Of a stretch of DNA of 64,000 bases, positions 1 through 11,264 are shown piece by piece (positions within the stretch are counted from its first letter, which is position 1; each line of letters begins with the position of its first letter). Both the position numbers and the translations under genes were made by a program. The notes under the pieces were generated by a model, which made no database searches, had not been told where the DNA came from, and saw only the letters and a list, made by a program, of their open reading frames with translations. This stretch comes from Calliopsis andreniformis (taxonomy: Eukaryota > Arthropoda > Insecta > Hymenoptera > Andrenidae). The stretch is from NCBI RefSeq assembly GCF_051401765.1, contig NW_027480422.1, positions 24,756,001 to 24,820,000 on the forward strand, given 5' to 3'.

Positions 1-166
1 CGATGTGGTGGAGCAACGCCCTAGAGTGAAGCCTAGGTTGCCCCGTACGTTGAAATGACCATAACATTCGTACTGGTTGCAATTATTCGTTTTATACGAT
101 GGAAAAACTGTTGTATTTAAACTGTATTTTATGCATCTGGCGTTGACTTCTAAGGCCCTAACTATT
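1..166 (+). repeat. Reference monomer and its internal map
   Basis: First full monomer, used here to set phase. Positions 1-60 are GC-rich (34/60 in the by-eye consensus). They carry the palindrome CCTAGG (32-37, an AvrII site in most monomers) and CCGG in the consensus (42-45; this copy has CCCCGT instead). Positions 61-130 are AT-rich (18/70 GC) and include the conserved TGGTTGCAATTATT and the T-rich GTATTTATATTGTATTTTA type block. Positions 131-166 carry GGCGTTGACTTCTAAGGCCC. CAACGCC (14-20) and GGCGTTG (139-145) are exact inverted complements. This copy belongs to the GCCCCGTACGTTG sublineage, which recurs across the array up to about 58.1 kb. Confidence 0.95.
85..101 (+). other. CENP-B-box-like 17-mer (weak), one per many monomers
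   Basis: The 17 bases attcgttttatacgatg fit the mammalian CENP-B box pattern nTTCGnnnnAnnCGGGn at 7 of its 9 fixed positions: TTCG, A and the first CG match, and the last two G's are A and T. The segment TTATACGATGG is among the best conserved in the monomer. The base after TTC varies (G, C, A or T), so many monomers match only 6 of 9. Two copies reading TTCCTGTTATACGGTGG, near 6220 and 10530, also score 7. No monomer with a full match was seen. Binding by a CENP-B or pogo-type protein is speculation. Confidence 0.2.
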
Positions 167-1390
167 CGATGTGGTGGAGCAACGCCCTGGAGTGAAGCCT
201 AGGTTGCACGGATCGTAGAAATGACCATAACTTTCACACTGGTTGCAATTATTCGTTTTATACAATGGAAAAGCTGTTCTATTAATTTTGTATTTTATGC
301 TTCGGGCGTTGACTTCTAAGGCCCTAACTATTCGATCTGGTGGAGTAACGCCCTAGAGTGAATCCTAGGTTTCCCGGAACGTAGAAATATCCATCACCTT
401 CACTCCGGTTGCAATTATTCCTGTTGTACGATGGAAAAACTGTTGTATTTTTATTGTATTTTATGCGTCGGGCATTGACTTCTAAGGCCCTAACTATTGG
501 ATCAGGTGGACCAACGCCCTAGACTGAAGCGTAGGTTGCCAGGAACGTAGAAATGACCATCACTTTCACACTGTTTGCAATTATTCCTGTTATACGATGG
601 AAGAACTGTTGTATTTATATTGTATTTTATGCTTCGGGCGTTGACTTCTAAGGCCCTAGCTATTCGATCTGGTGGAGCAACGCCCTAGAGTCATGACTAG
701 GTTGCCCGGAACGCAGAAATGACCGTTACTATCACAATGTTTGCAATTATTCATTGTATACGATGGAAAAACTGTTGTATTTTTATTGTATTTTATGCTT
801 CTTGCGTTTACTTCTAAGTTCCTAGCTATTCGATCTCGTGGGGCTACGTCCAAGAGTGAAGCCTATGCTGCCCGGAACGTAGAAATGACCATTACGTTCA
901 CTCTTGTTGCAATTATTTCTGTTATACGATGGAAAAACTGTTATACACTTATCGTATTTTATGCTTCGGGCATTGACTTCTATGGCCCTCCCCCTTCGAT
1001 CTGGTGGAGCAACGCCCTAGATTCAAGCCTAGATTGCCCAGAACGTAGATATGACCATTACTTTCACACTGGTTGCAATTATCCGTTTTATACGATGGAA
1101 AAACAGTTGTGTTTATTTTGTAATTGGTGCTTCTGGCGTTGACTTCTTAGGCCCTAACTATTGGATCTGGTGGACCAACGCCCTAGAGTGAAGCCTAGGT
1201 GGCCCGGAACGTGGAAATGACCATCACTTTCACACTGGTTGCAATTATTCCCGTTATACGATGGAAAAACTGTTGTATTTATATTGTATTTTATGCTTCT
1301 GGCGTTGACTTTTAAGGCCCTAACTATTCGATGTGGTGGAGCAACGCCCTAGAGTGAAGCCTAGGTTGCACGAAACGTAGAAATGACCAT

Positions 1391-2324
1391 ATGTTTCACA
1401 GTGGTTGCAATTATTCCTGTTATACGATGGAATAGCTGTTGTATTTCTATTGTATTTTATGCTTCTGGCGTTGACTTCTTAGGCCCTAACTATACGATCT
1501 GGTGCAGCAACACCCTAGAGTGAAGCCTAGAATGCCCGGAACGTAGAAATGACCATAACTTTCACACTGTTTGTAATTATTCGTTTTATACGATGGAAAA
1601 GCTGTTGTACTTCTGTTGTATTTTACGCTACTGGTGTTGACTTCCAAGGCCCTAACCATTCGATCTGGTGGAGCAACGCCCTAGAGTGAAGTCTAGATTG
1701 CCCGGAACGTAGAAGTGACCATTACTTTCACACTGTTTGTAATTATTCATTCTATACGATGGAAAAACTGTTGTACTTATGTTGTATTTTATTCTTCTGG
1801 AGTTGAATTCTAAGACCCCAGCTATTCTATCTGGTGCAGCAACGCCAAAGAGGGAAGCCTAGGATGCCCGGAGCGCAGAAATGGCCATTACTTTCAGATT
1901 GGTTGCAATTTTTCGTTTTATACGATTGAAAAACTGTTGTACTTATGTTGTATTTTATGCTTCTGGCGTTGACTTCTTAGGCCCTAGCTATTCGATGTGG
2001 TGGAGCAACGACCTAGAGTGAAGCCTAGGATGCCCGGAGCGCAGAAATGGCCATTACTTTCAAACTGGTTGCAATTATTCGTTTCATACGATGGAAAAAC
2101 TGTTGTACTTATATTGTATTTTATGCTTATGGCATTGACTTCTAAGGCCCTAACTATTTCATGTGGTGGAGCAACGCCCTAGAGTGAAGCCTAGGTTGCC
2201 CGGAACGTAGAAATGACCATAGCTTTCACACTGGTTGGAATTATTCCTGTTATACAAGGGAAAAACTGTTGTATTTAAATTGTATCTTATGCTTCTGGCG
2301 TTGACTTCTTAGGCCCTAACTATT
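1391..2324. repeat. Satellite monomers without a clear long-range partner
   Basis: Five to six monomers between two duplicated blocks. Two neighbours around 1861 and 2027 are close copies exactly 166 bp apart, sharing AGGATGCCCGGAGCGCAGAA and ATGGCC, which points to a single-monomer tandem duplication. The monomer at about 2159-2324 carries TATACAAGGGAAAAACTG. This is the only copy of the CAAGGG sublineage I see before about 33 kb. Confidence 0.8.
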
Positions 2325-5300
2325 CGATCTGGTGCAGCAACGCCCTAGAGTGAAGCCTAGGTTGCCCGGAACGTGGAAATGACCATTACCTTCACACTGT
2401 TTGCGATTATTCATTTTATACGATGGTAAAACGGTTGTACTTATGTTGTATTTTATTCTTCTTGCGTTGAATTCTAAGTCCCTAGCTATTCGATCTGGTG
2501 GAGAAACGACCTAGAGTGAAGCCTAGGTTACCCGGAACGTAGAAATGACCAGTACTTTAACACTGGTTGCAATTATTCGTTCTATACAATGGAAAAACTG
2601 TTCTATTTAATTTGTATTTCATGCTTCGGGCGGTGACTTCTAAGGCCCTAGCTATTCGATCTGGTGGAGCAACGACCTAGAGTGAATCCTAGGTTACCCG
2701 GAACGTAGAAATGACCAGTACTTTCACACTGGTTGCAATTATTCGTTCTATACAATGGAAAAACTGTTCTATTTATTTTGTATTTCATGCTTCGGGCGTT
2801 GACTTCTAAGGCCCTAACTATTCGATCTGGTGGAGCAACGCCCTACAGTTAAGCCCAGGTTGCCCGGAACGTAGAAATGACCTTTACTTTCACACTGTTT
2901 GCAAATATACATTATATACGATGGAAAAACTGTTGTACATATATCGTATTTTATGCTTCTGGCGTTGACTTCTTAGGCCCTAGCTATTCTATCTGGTGGA
3001 GCAACGCACTAGGGTGAAGCCTAGGTTGCCCGGAACGTAGAAATGACCGTAACTATCAGACTGGTTGCAATTATTCGTTTTATACGATGGAAAAACTGTT
3101 GTACTTATACCGTATTTTATGCTTCTGGCGTTGATTTCTTAGGCCCTAACTATTCGATCTGGTGGAACAACGCCCTAGAGTGAGCCCTAGGTTGCCGGAA
3201 CGTAGAAATGACTATCACTTTCACACTGGTTGCAGTTACTTCTGTTATACGATGGTAAAGCTGTTGTATTTTTATTGTATTTTATGCGTCTGGCGTTGTT
3301 TTCTAAGGCCCTAACTCTTCGACCTGGTGGAGCAACGCCCTAGAGTGAAGCCTAGGTTGCCCGGAACGTAGAAATGACCATTACTTTCACACTGTTTGCA
3401 ATTATTCATTTTATACAGCGGGAAAGCTGTTGTATTTATATTGTATTTTATGCTTCTGGCGCTGACTTCTTAGGCCCTAACTATTCGATCTGGTGCAGCA
3501 ACGCCCTAGAGTGAAGACTCGGTTGCCCGGAACGTGGAAATGACCATTACCTTCACACTGTTTGCGATTATTCATTTTATACGATGGTAAAACGGTTGTA
3601 CTTATGTTGTATTTTATTCTTCTGGCGTTGAATTCTAAGTCCCTAGCTATTCGATCTGGTGGAGCAACGACCTAGAGTGAAGCCTAGGTTGCCCGGAACG
3701 TAGAAATGACCATTACTTTCACACTGGTTGCAATTATTCGTTTTATACGCTAGAAAAGCTGTTGTATTTATTTTGTATTTGGTGCTTCTGGCGTTGAATT
3801 CTTAGGCCCTAGCCATTCCATCTGGTGGAGCAACGCCCTAGAGTGAAGCCCAGGTTGCCCGGGATGTAGAAATGACCATCACTTTCACACTGGTTGCAAT
3901 AATTCTTGTTATACGATGGAAAAACTGTTGTATTTATTTTGTAATTTATTCCTCTGGCGTTGACTCCTAAGGCCGTAGCTATTCGATGTGTTGGAGCAAC
4001 TCCCTAGAGTGAAGCCTAGGTTGCCCGGAACGTAGAAAGGACCATCACCTTCACTCTGGTTGCAATTATTCCTGTTATACGATGGAAAAACTGTTGTATT
4101 TATATTGTATTTTATGCGTCTGGCGTTGTTTTCTAAGGCCCCAACTATTCGACCTGGTGGAGCAACGCCCTAGTGTGAAGCCTAGGTTGCCCGGAACGTA
4201 GAAATGACCATAAGATTCATACTAGTTGCAATTATTCGTTTTATACGATGGAAAAACTGTAGTATTTTTATTTTATTTTTTGCTTCTGGCGTTGACTTCC
4301 AAGTCCCTAGCTATTCGATCTGGTGGAGCAACACCCTAGAGTGAAGCCTAGGTTGCCCGGAACGCAGAAATGACCATATCTTTCACACTGGTTGCAATTA
4401 TTCCTGTTATACGATGGAAAAACTGTTGCATTTATATTGTATTTTAACCATCTGGCGTTGACTTCTAAGGCCGTAGCTATTCGATGTGGTGCAGCAACGC
4501 CCTGGAGTGAAGCCTAGGTTGCCTGGATCGTAGAAATAACCATACCTTTCACACTGGTTGCAATTATTCCTGTTATACGATGGAAAAACTGTTGCATTTC
4601 TATTGTATTTGATGCTTCTGGCGTTGACTTCTTAGGCCCTAACTATTCGATCTGGTGGAGCAACGCCCTAGAGAGAAGCCTAGATTGCCCGGAACGTAGA
4701 AATGACCATTACCTTCACGCTTGTTGCAATTATTCCTGTTATAAGATGGACAAACTGTTGGATTTTGATTGTACTTTATGCTTCTGGCGTTGACGTCTAA
4801 GGCCCTATGTATTCGATCTGATGGAGCAATGCCTCAGAGTTAAGTCTAGGATGCCCGGAACGTAGAAATGGCCATAACTTCCATACTGGTTGCAATTATT
4901 CGTTTTATACAATTGAAAAACTGTTGTATTCATATTGTATTTTATGTTTCTGGCGTTGACTTCTAAGGCCGCAGCTATTCGATGTGGTGGAACAACGCCC
5001 TAGAGTGAAGCCTAGGTTGCCCGGAACGTAGAAATGACCATTACTTTCACACTGGTTGCAATTATTCGTTTTATACGATGGCAAACCTGTTGTATTTATT
5101 TTGTATTTGGTGCTTCTAGCGTTGACTTCTTAAGCCCTACCTATTGGATGTGGTGGACCAACGCCCTAGAGTGAAGCCTGGGTTGCCCGGAACGTAGAAA
5201 TGACCATATCTTTCAAACTGGTTGCAATTATTCGTTTTATACGATGGAAAAACTGTTGTACTTATATTGTATTTTATGCTTCTGGCGCTGACTTCTTAGG

Positions 5301-6962
5301 TCCTAACTATTGGATCTGGCGGAGCAACGCCCAGGGGTGAAGCCTAGGTTGCCCGGAACGTGGTAATGACCATCACGTTCACATTTGTTGCAATTATTCC
5401 CGTTATACGATGAAAAACTGTTCTACTTTTATTGTATTTTGTGCTTCAGGCGGTGACTTCTAAGGCCGTAGCTAGTAGATGTGGTGGGGCAACGCCCAAG
5501 AGTGAAGCCTAGGTTTCCCGGAACGCAGAAGTGGCCATTACTTTCACACTGGTTGCAATTATTCCTTTTATACGATGGAAAATCTGTTGCAATTTTATTG
5601 TATTTTATACTTCTGGCGTTGACTTCTAAGTCCCTAACTATTCGATCTGGTGGAGCAACGCCCTAGTGCGAAACCTAGGTTGCCCGGAACGTAGAAATGA
5701 CATGTACTTTCACACTGGTTGCAATTATTCCAGTTATACGATGGAAAAAGTGTTGCGTTTTTATTGTATTTCATGCTTCAGCCGTTGACTTCTAAGGCCG
5801 TAGCTATTCGATATGGAGGAGCAAGGCCCTAGCGTGATGCCTAGGTTGCCCGGAAAGTAGGAATGACCATTACTTCCACACTGTTTGCAATTATTCATTT
5901 TATACAATGGAAAAACTGTTGTATTTATATTGTTTTTTATAGTTATGGCGTTGACTCCTAAGGGCGTAGCTATTCGATGTAGTGGAACAATGCCCTAGAG
6001 TGAATCCTAGGTTGCCCGGAACATAGAAATGACCATCACTTTCACACTGGTTGCAATTATTCCTGTTATACGATGGAAAAACTGTTGTAATTATCTTTTA
6101 TTTTATGCTTCTGGCGTTGACATCTTAGGCCCTAACTTTGCGATCTGGTTGGGCATCGTCCAAGCCTAGGTTGACCGGAACGTAGAAATGACCATCACTT
6201 TCACACTGCTTGCAATTATTCCTGTTATACGGTGGTAAAACTATTGTAATTTTCATTTATAGTATGCTTCTGGCGTTGAATTCTAAGACTCTAGCTGTTC
6301 CATCTGGTGGAGCAACGCCCTAGAGTGAAGCCTAGGTTGCCCGGAGCGTTGAAATGACTATGACTTTCACACTGGTTGCAGTTACTCCTGTTATACGATG
6401 GAACAGCTGTTGCATTTTTATTGTATTTTATGCGTCTGGCGTTGTTTTCTAAGGCCCTAACTATTCGGCCTGGTGGAGCAACGCCCTAGAGTGAAGCCTA
6501 TGTTGCCCGGAACGTAGAACTGACCATTCCCTTCACACTGATTGCAATTATTCGTTTTGTACAATGGACAACCTGTTGTATTTTTATTTTATTTTATGCG
6601 TCTGGCCTTATTTTCTAAGCCCCTAACTATTCGATCCGGTGGAGCACGCCCTAGAGTGAAGACTAGGTTGCGCTGGATGTAGAAATCGCCATTTCTTTCA
6701 CACTGGTTGCAATTATACCTGTTTTACGATGGAAAGACTGGTGTATTTATTTTGTATTTGATGCTCCTGGCGTTGGCTTCTTAGACCCTAACTATTGGAT
6801 CTGGTGGACCAAAGCCCAAGAGTGATGCCTAGGTTGCCCGGAACGTAGAAATGACCATCACTTTCACAGTGGTTGCAATTATTCCTGTTATTCGACGGAA
6901 AAACTCTTGTATTTTTATTGTATTTTATGCTTCCGGCGTTGACTTCTTAGGCCCTAACTATT
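2325..6962. repeat. 28-monomer higher-order repeat, copy 1 (4638 bp)
   Basis: Begins with CGATCTGGTGCAGCAACG and is followed at once by a second copy of the same monomer series at an offset of 4638 bp (28 x 166 minus 10). The 10-bp shortfall is explained by indels visible in the unit. These include a 7-bp deletion in the monomer starting at 6141 and single-base losses near 3194 (TTGCCGGAACG), 5410 (GATGAAAAACTG) and 6641 (GGAGCACGCC). Inside the unit the monomers at 2491 and 2657 are near-identical neighbours, and the monomer at 2325 has a relative seven monomers later at 3486. Confidence 0.9.
6141..6299. repeat. Short monomer with a 7-bp deletion
   Basis: Reads GGTTGGGCATCGTCCAAGCCTAGG. Compared with the TCGTGGGGCTACGTCCAAGAGTGAAGCC type near 837, seven bases (AGAGTGA) are missing. 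The same deletion is in the copy at 10447, so it predates the 28-monomer duplication. It is a usable single-copy-per-unit marker. Confidence 0.85.
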
Positions 6963-9900
6963 CGATCTGGTGCAGCAACGCCCTAGAGTGAAGCCTAGGT
7001 TGCCCGGAACGTGGAAATGACCATTACCTTCACACTGTTTGCGATTATTCATTTTATACGATGGTAAAACGGTTGTACTTATGTTGTATTTTATTCTTCT
7101 TGCGTTGAATTCTAAGTCCCTAGCTATTCGATCTGGTGGAGAAACGACCTAGAGTGAAGCCTAGGTTACCCGGAACGTAGAAATGACCAGTACTTTAACA
7201 CTGGTTGCAATTATTCGTTCTATACAATGGAAAAACTGTTCTATTTAATTTGTATTTCATGCTTCGGGCGGTGACTTCTAAGGCCCTAGCTATTCGATCT
7301 GGTGGAGCAACGACCTAGAGTGAATCCTAGGTTACCCGGAACGTAGAAATGACCAGTACTTTCACACTGGTTGCAATTATTCGTTCTATACAATGGAAAA
7401 ACTGTTCTATTTATTTTGTATTTCATGCTTCGGGCATTGACTTCTAAGGCCCTAACTATTCGATCTGGTGGAGCAACGCCCTACAGTTAAGCCTAGGTTG
7501 CCCGGAACGTAGAAATGACCTTTACTTTCACACTGTTTGCAAATATACATTATATACGATGGAAAAACTGTTGTACATATATCGTATTTTATGCTTCTGG
7601 CGTTGACTTCTTAGGCCCTAGCTATTCTATCTGGTGGAGCAACGCACTAGGGTGAAGACTAGGTTGCCCGGAACGTAGAAATGACCGTAACTATCAGACT
7701 GGTTGCAATTATTCGTTTTATACGATGGAAAAACTGTTGTACTTATACCGTATTTTATGCTTCTGGCGTTGATTTCTTAGGCCCTAACTATTCGATCTGG
7801 TGGAACAACGCCCTAGAGTGAGGCCTAGGTTGCCGGAACGTAGAAATGACTATCACTTTCACACTGGTTGCAGTTACTTCTGTTATACGATGGTAAAGCT
7901 GTTGTATTTTTATTGTATTTTATGCGTCTGGCGTTGTTTTCTAAGGCCCTAACTCTTCGACCTGGTGGAGCAACGCCCTAGAGTGAAGCCTAGGTTGCCC
8001 GGAACGTAGAAATGACCATTATTTTCACACTGTTTGCAATTATTCATTTTATACAGCGGGAAAGCTGTTGTATTTATATTGTATTTTATGCTTCTGGCGC
8101 TGACTTCTTAGGCCCTAACTATTCGATCTGGTGCAGCAACGCCCTAGAGTGAAGACTCGGTTGCCCGGAACGTGGAAATGACCATTACCTTCACGCTGTT
8201 TGCGATTATTCATTTTATACGATGGTAAAACGGTTGTACTTATGTTGTATTTTATTCTTCTGGCGTTGAATTCTAAGTCCCTAGCTATTCGATCTGGTGG
8301 AGCAACGACCTAGAGTGAAGCCTAGGTTGCCCGGAACGTAGAAATGACCATTACTTTCACACTGGTTGCAATTATTCGTTTTATACGCTAGAAAAGCTGT
8401 TGTATTTATTTTGTATTTGGTGCTTCTGGCGTTGAATTCTTAGGCCATAGCCATTCGATCTGGTGGAGCAACGCCCTAGAGTGAAGCCCAGGCTGCCCGG
8501 GATGTAGAAATGACCATCACTTTCACACTGGTTGCAATAATTCATGTTATACGATGGAAAAACTGTTGTATTTATTTTGTAATTTATTCCTCTGGCGTTG
8601 ACTCCTAAGGCCGTAGCTATTCGATGTGTTGGAGCAACTCCCTAGAGTGAAGCCTAGGTTGCCCGGAACGTAGAAAGGATCATCACCTTCACTCTGGTTG
8701 CAATTATTCCTGTTATACGATGGAAAAACTGTTGTATTTATATTGTATTTTATGCGTCTGGCGTTGTTTTCTAAGGCCCCAACTATTCGACCTGGTGGAG
8801 CAACGCCCTAGTGTGAAGCCTAGGTTGCCCGGAACGTAGAAATGACCATAAGATTCATACTAGTTGCAATTGTTCGTTTTATACGATGGAAAAACTGTAG
8901 TATTTTTATTTTATTTTTTGCTTCTGGCGTTGACTTCCAAGTCCCTAGCTATTCGATCTGGTGGAGCAACACCCTAGAGTGAAGCCTAGGTTGCCCGGAA
9001 CGCAGAAATGACCATATCTTTCACACTGGTTGCAATTATTCCTGTTATACGATGGAAAAACTGTTGCATTTATATTGTATTTTAACCATCTGGCGTTGAC
9101 TTCTAAGGCCGTAGCTATTCGATGTGGTGCAGCAACGCCCTGGAGTGAAGCCTAGGTTGCCTGGATCGTAGAAATGACCATATCTTTCACACTGGTTGCA
9201 ATTATTCCTGTTATACGATGGAAAAACTGTTGCATTTCTATTGTATTTCATGCTTCTGGCGTTGACTTCTTAGGCCCTAACTATTCGATCTGGTGGAGCA
9301 ACGCCCTAGAGAGAAGCCTAGATTGCCCGGAACGTAGAAATGACCATTACCTTCACGCTTGTTGCAATTATTCCTGTTATAAGATGGACAAACTGTTGGA
9401 TTTTGATTGTACTTTATGCTTCTGGCGTTGACGTCTAAGGCCCTATGTATTCGATCTGATGGAGCAATGCCTCAGAGTTAAGTCTAGGATGCCCGGAACG
9501 TAGAAATGGCCATAACTTCCATACTGGTTGCACTTATTCGTTTTATACAATTGAAAAACTGTTGTATTCATATTGTATTTTATGTTTCTGGCGTTGACTT
9601 CTAAGGCCGCAGCTATTCGATGTGGTGGAACAACGCCCTAGAGTGAAGCCTAGGTTGCCCGGAACGTAGAAATGACCATTACTTTCACACTGGTTGCAAT
9701 TATTCGTTTTATACGATGGCAAACCTGTTGTATTTATTTTGTATTTGGTGCTTCTGGCGTTGACTTCTTAAGCCCTACCTATTGGATGTGGTGGACCAAC
9801 GCCCTAGAGTGAAGCCTGGTTTGCCCGGAACGTAGAAATGACCATATCTTTCAAACTGGTTGCAATTATTCGTTTTATACGATGGAAAAACTGTTGTACT

Positions 9901-11264
9901 TATATTGTATTTTATGCTTCTGGCGCTGACTTCTTAGGTCCTAACTATTGGATCTGGCGGAGCAACGCCCACGGGTGAAGCCTAGGTTGCCCGGAACGTG
10001 GTAATGACCATCACGTTCACATTTGTTGCAATTATTCCCGTTATACGATGAAAAACTGTTCTACTTTTATTGTATTTTGTGCTTCAGGCGGTGACTTCTA
10101 AGGCCGTAGCTAGTAGATGTGGTGGGGCAACGCCCAAGAGTGAAGCCTAGGTTGCCCGGAACGCAGAAATGGCCATTACTTTCACACTGGTTGCAATTAT
10201 TCCTTTTATACGATGGAAAATCTGTTGCATTTTTATTGTATTTTATACTTCTGGCGTTGACTTCTAAGTCCCTAACTATTCGATCTGGTGGAGCAACGCC
10301 CTAGAGCGAAACCTAGGTTGCCCGGAACGTAGAAATGACCTGTACTTTCACACTGGTTGCAATTATTCCAGTTATACGATGGAAAAACTGTTGTAATTAT
10401 CTTTTATTTTATGCTTCTGGCGTTGACATCTTAGGCCCTAACTTTGCGATCTGGTTGGGCATCGTCCAAGCCTAGGTTGACCGGAACGTAGAAATGACCA
10501 TCGCTTTCACACTGCTTGCAATTATTCCTGTTATACGGTGGTAAAACTATTGTAATTTTCATTTATAGTATGCTTCTGGCGTTGAATTCTAAGACTCTAG
10601 CTGTTCCATCTCGTGGAGCAACGCCCTAGAGTGAAGCCTAGGTTGCCCGGAGCGTTGAAATGACTATGACTTTCACACTGGTTGCAGTTACTCCTGTTAT
10701 ACGATGGAACAGCTGTTGCATTTTTATTGTATTTTATGCGTCTGGCGTTGTTTTCTAAGGCCCTAACTATTCGGCCTGGTGGAGCAACGCCCTAGAGTGA
10801 AGCCTATGTTGCCCGGAACGTAGAACTGACCATTCCCTTCACACTGGTTGCAATTATTCGTTTTGTACAATGGACAACCTGTTGTATTTTTATTTTATTT
10901 TATGCGTCTGGCCTTATTTTCTAAGCCCCTAACTATTCGGTCCGGTGGAGCACGCCCTAGAGTGAAGACTAGGTTGCGCTGGATGTAGAAATCGCCATTT
11001 CTTTCACACTGGTTGCAATTATACCTGTTTTACGATGGAAAGACTGGTGTATTTATTTTGTATTTGATGCTCCTGGCGTTGGCTTCTTAGACCCTAACTA
11101 TTGGATCTGGTGGACCAAAGCCCAAGAGTGATGCCTAGGTTGCCCGGAACGTAGAAATGACCATCACTTTCACAGTGGTTGCAATTATTCCTGTTATTCG
11201 ATGGAAAAACTCTTGTATTTTTATTGTATTTTATGCTTCCGGCGTTGACTTCTAAGGCCCTAAC
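6963..11264. repeat. 28-monomer higher-order repeat, copy 2, lacking two monomers
   Basis: Follows copy 1 (2325-6962) monomer by monomer at offset 4638 up to about 10372. The offset then drops to 4306, so exactly 332 bp (two monomers; copy 1 about 5735-6066) are absent. The 7-bp-deletion monomer reappears at 10447. The match ends at about 11264, where CTAACTAGACGGTC replaces CTAACTATTCGATC. Deletion of an exact multiple of the monomer indicates unequal exchange between in-phase monomers rather than random loss. Confidence 0.9.

Larger units (their letters stand above)
1..1390. repeat. Long duplicated block, copy A
   Basis: About 8.4 monomers that recur nearly base for base at 13258-14647, an offset of 13257 bp. 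A shared odd order of sublineages supports this: GCCCCGTACG, TGCACGGATCG, a GAAATATCC monomer, GGATCAGGTGG, and a GTCATGACTAGG monomer followed by TCTCGTGGGGCTACG. The match is lost at about 1390, where this copy reads ATATGTTTCACAG and the other reads ATAACTTTCACAC. Few single-base differences are visible, for example TTTCCC near 370 against TTGCCC. The left edge of the block lies outside the window. Confidence 0.9.

Noticed and set aside
40..57. Reverse-strand CENP-B box in GCCCGGAACGTAGAAAT
   Set aside because: Only 6 of the 9 fixed positions match (CCCG and the last AA are right; the T and the CG are wrong), which is weaker than the plus-strand candidate.
107..135. TATA-like (TATTTATA) and minus-strand AATAAA signals in the T-rich block
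   Set aside because: They follow from AT-rich composition and occur in nearly every monomer. Nothing indicates a transcription unit. Satellite transcription is possible but not supported by the sequence alone.
741..1142. Open frame of 133 codons, and an equal one at 13998-14399
   Set aside because: It is a reading of two to three satellite monomers. The second copy exists because the whole block is duplicated. No codon bias, domain or start context is visible, and other monomer combinations break the frame.
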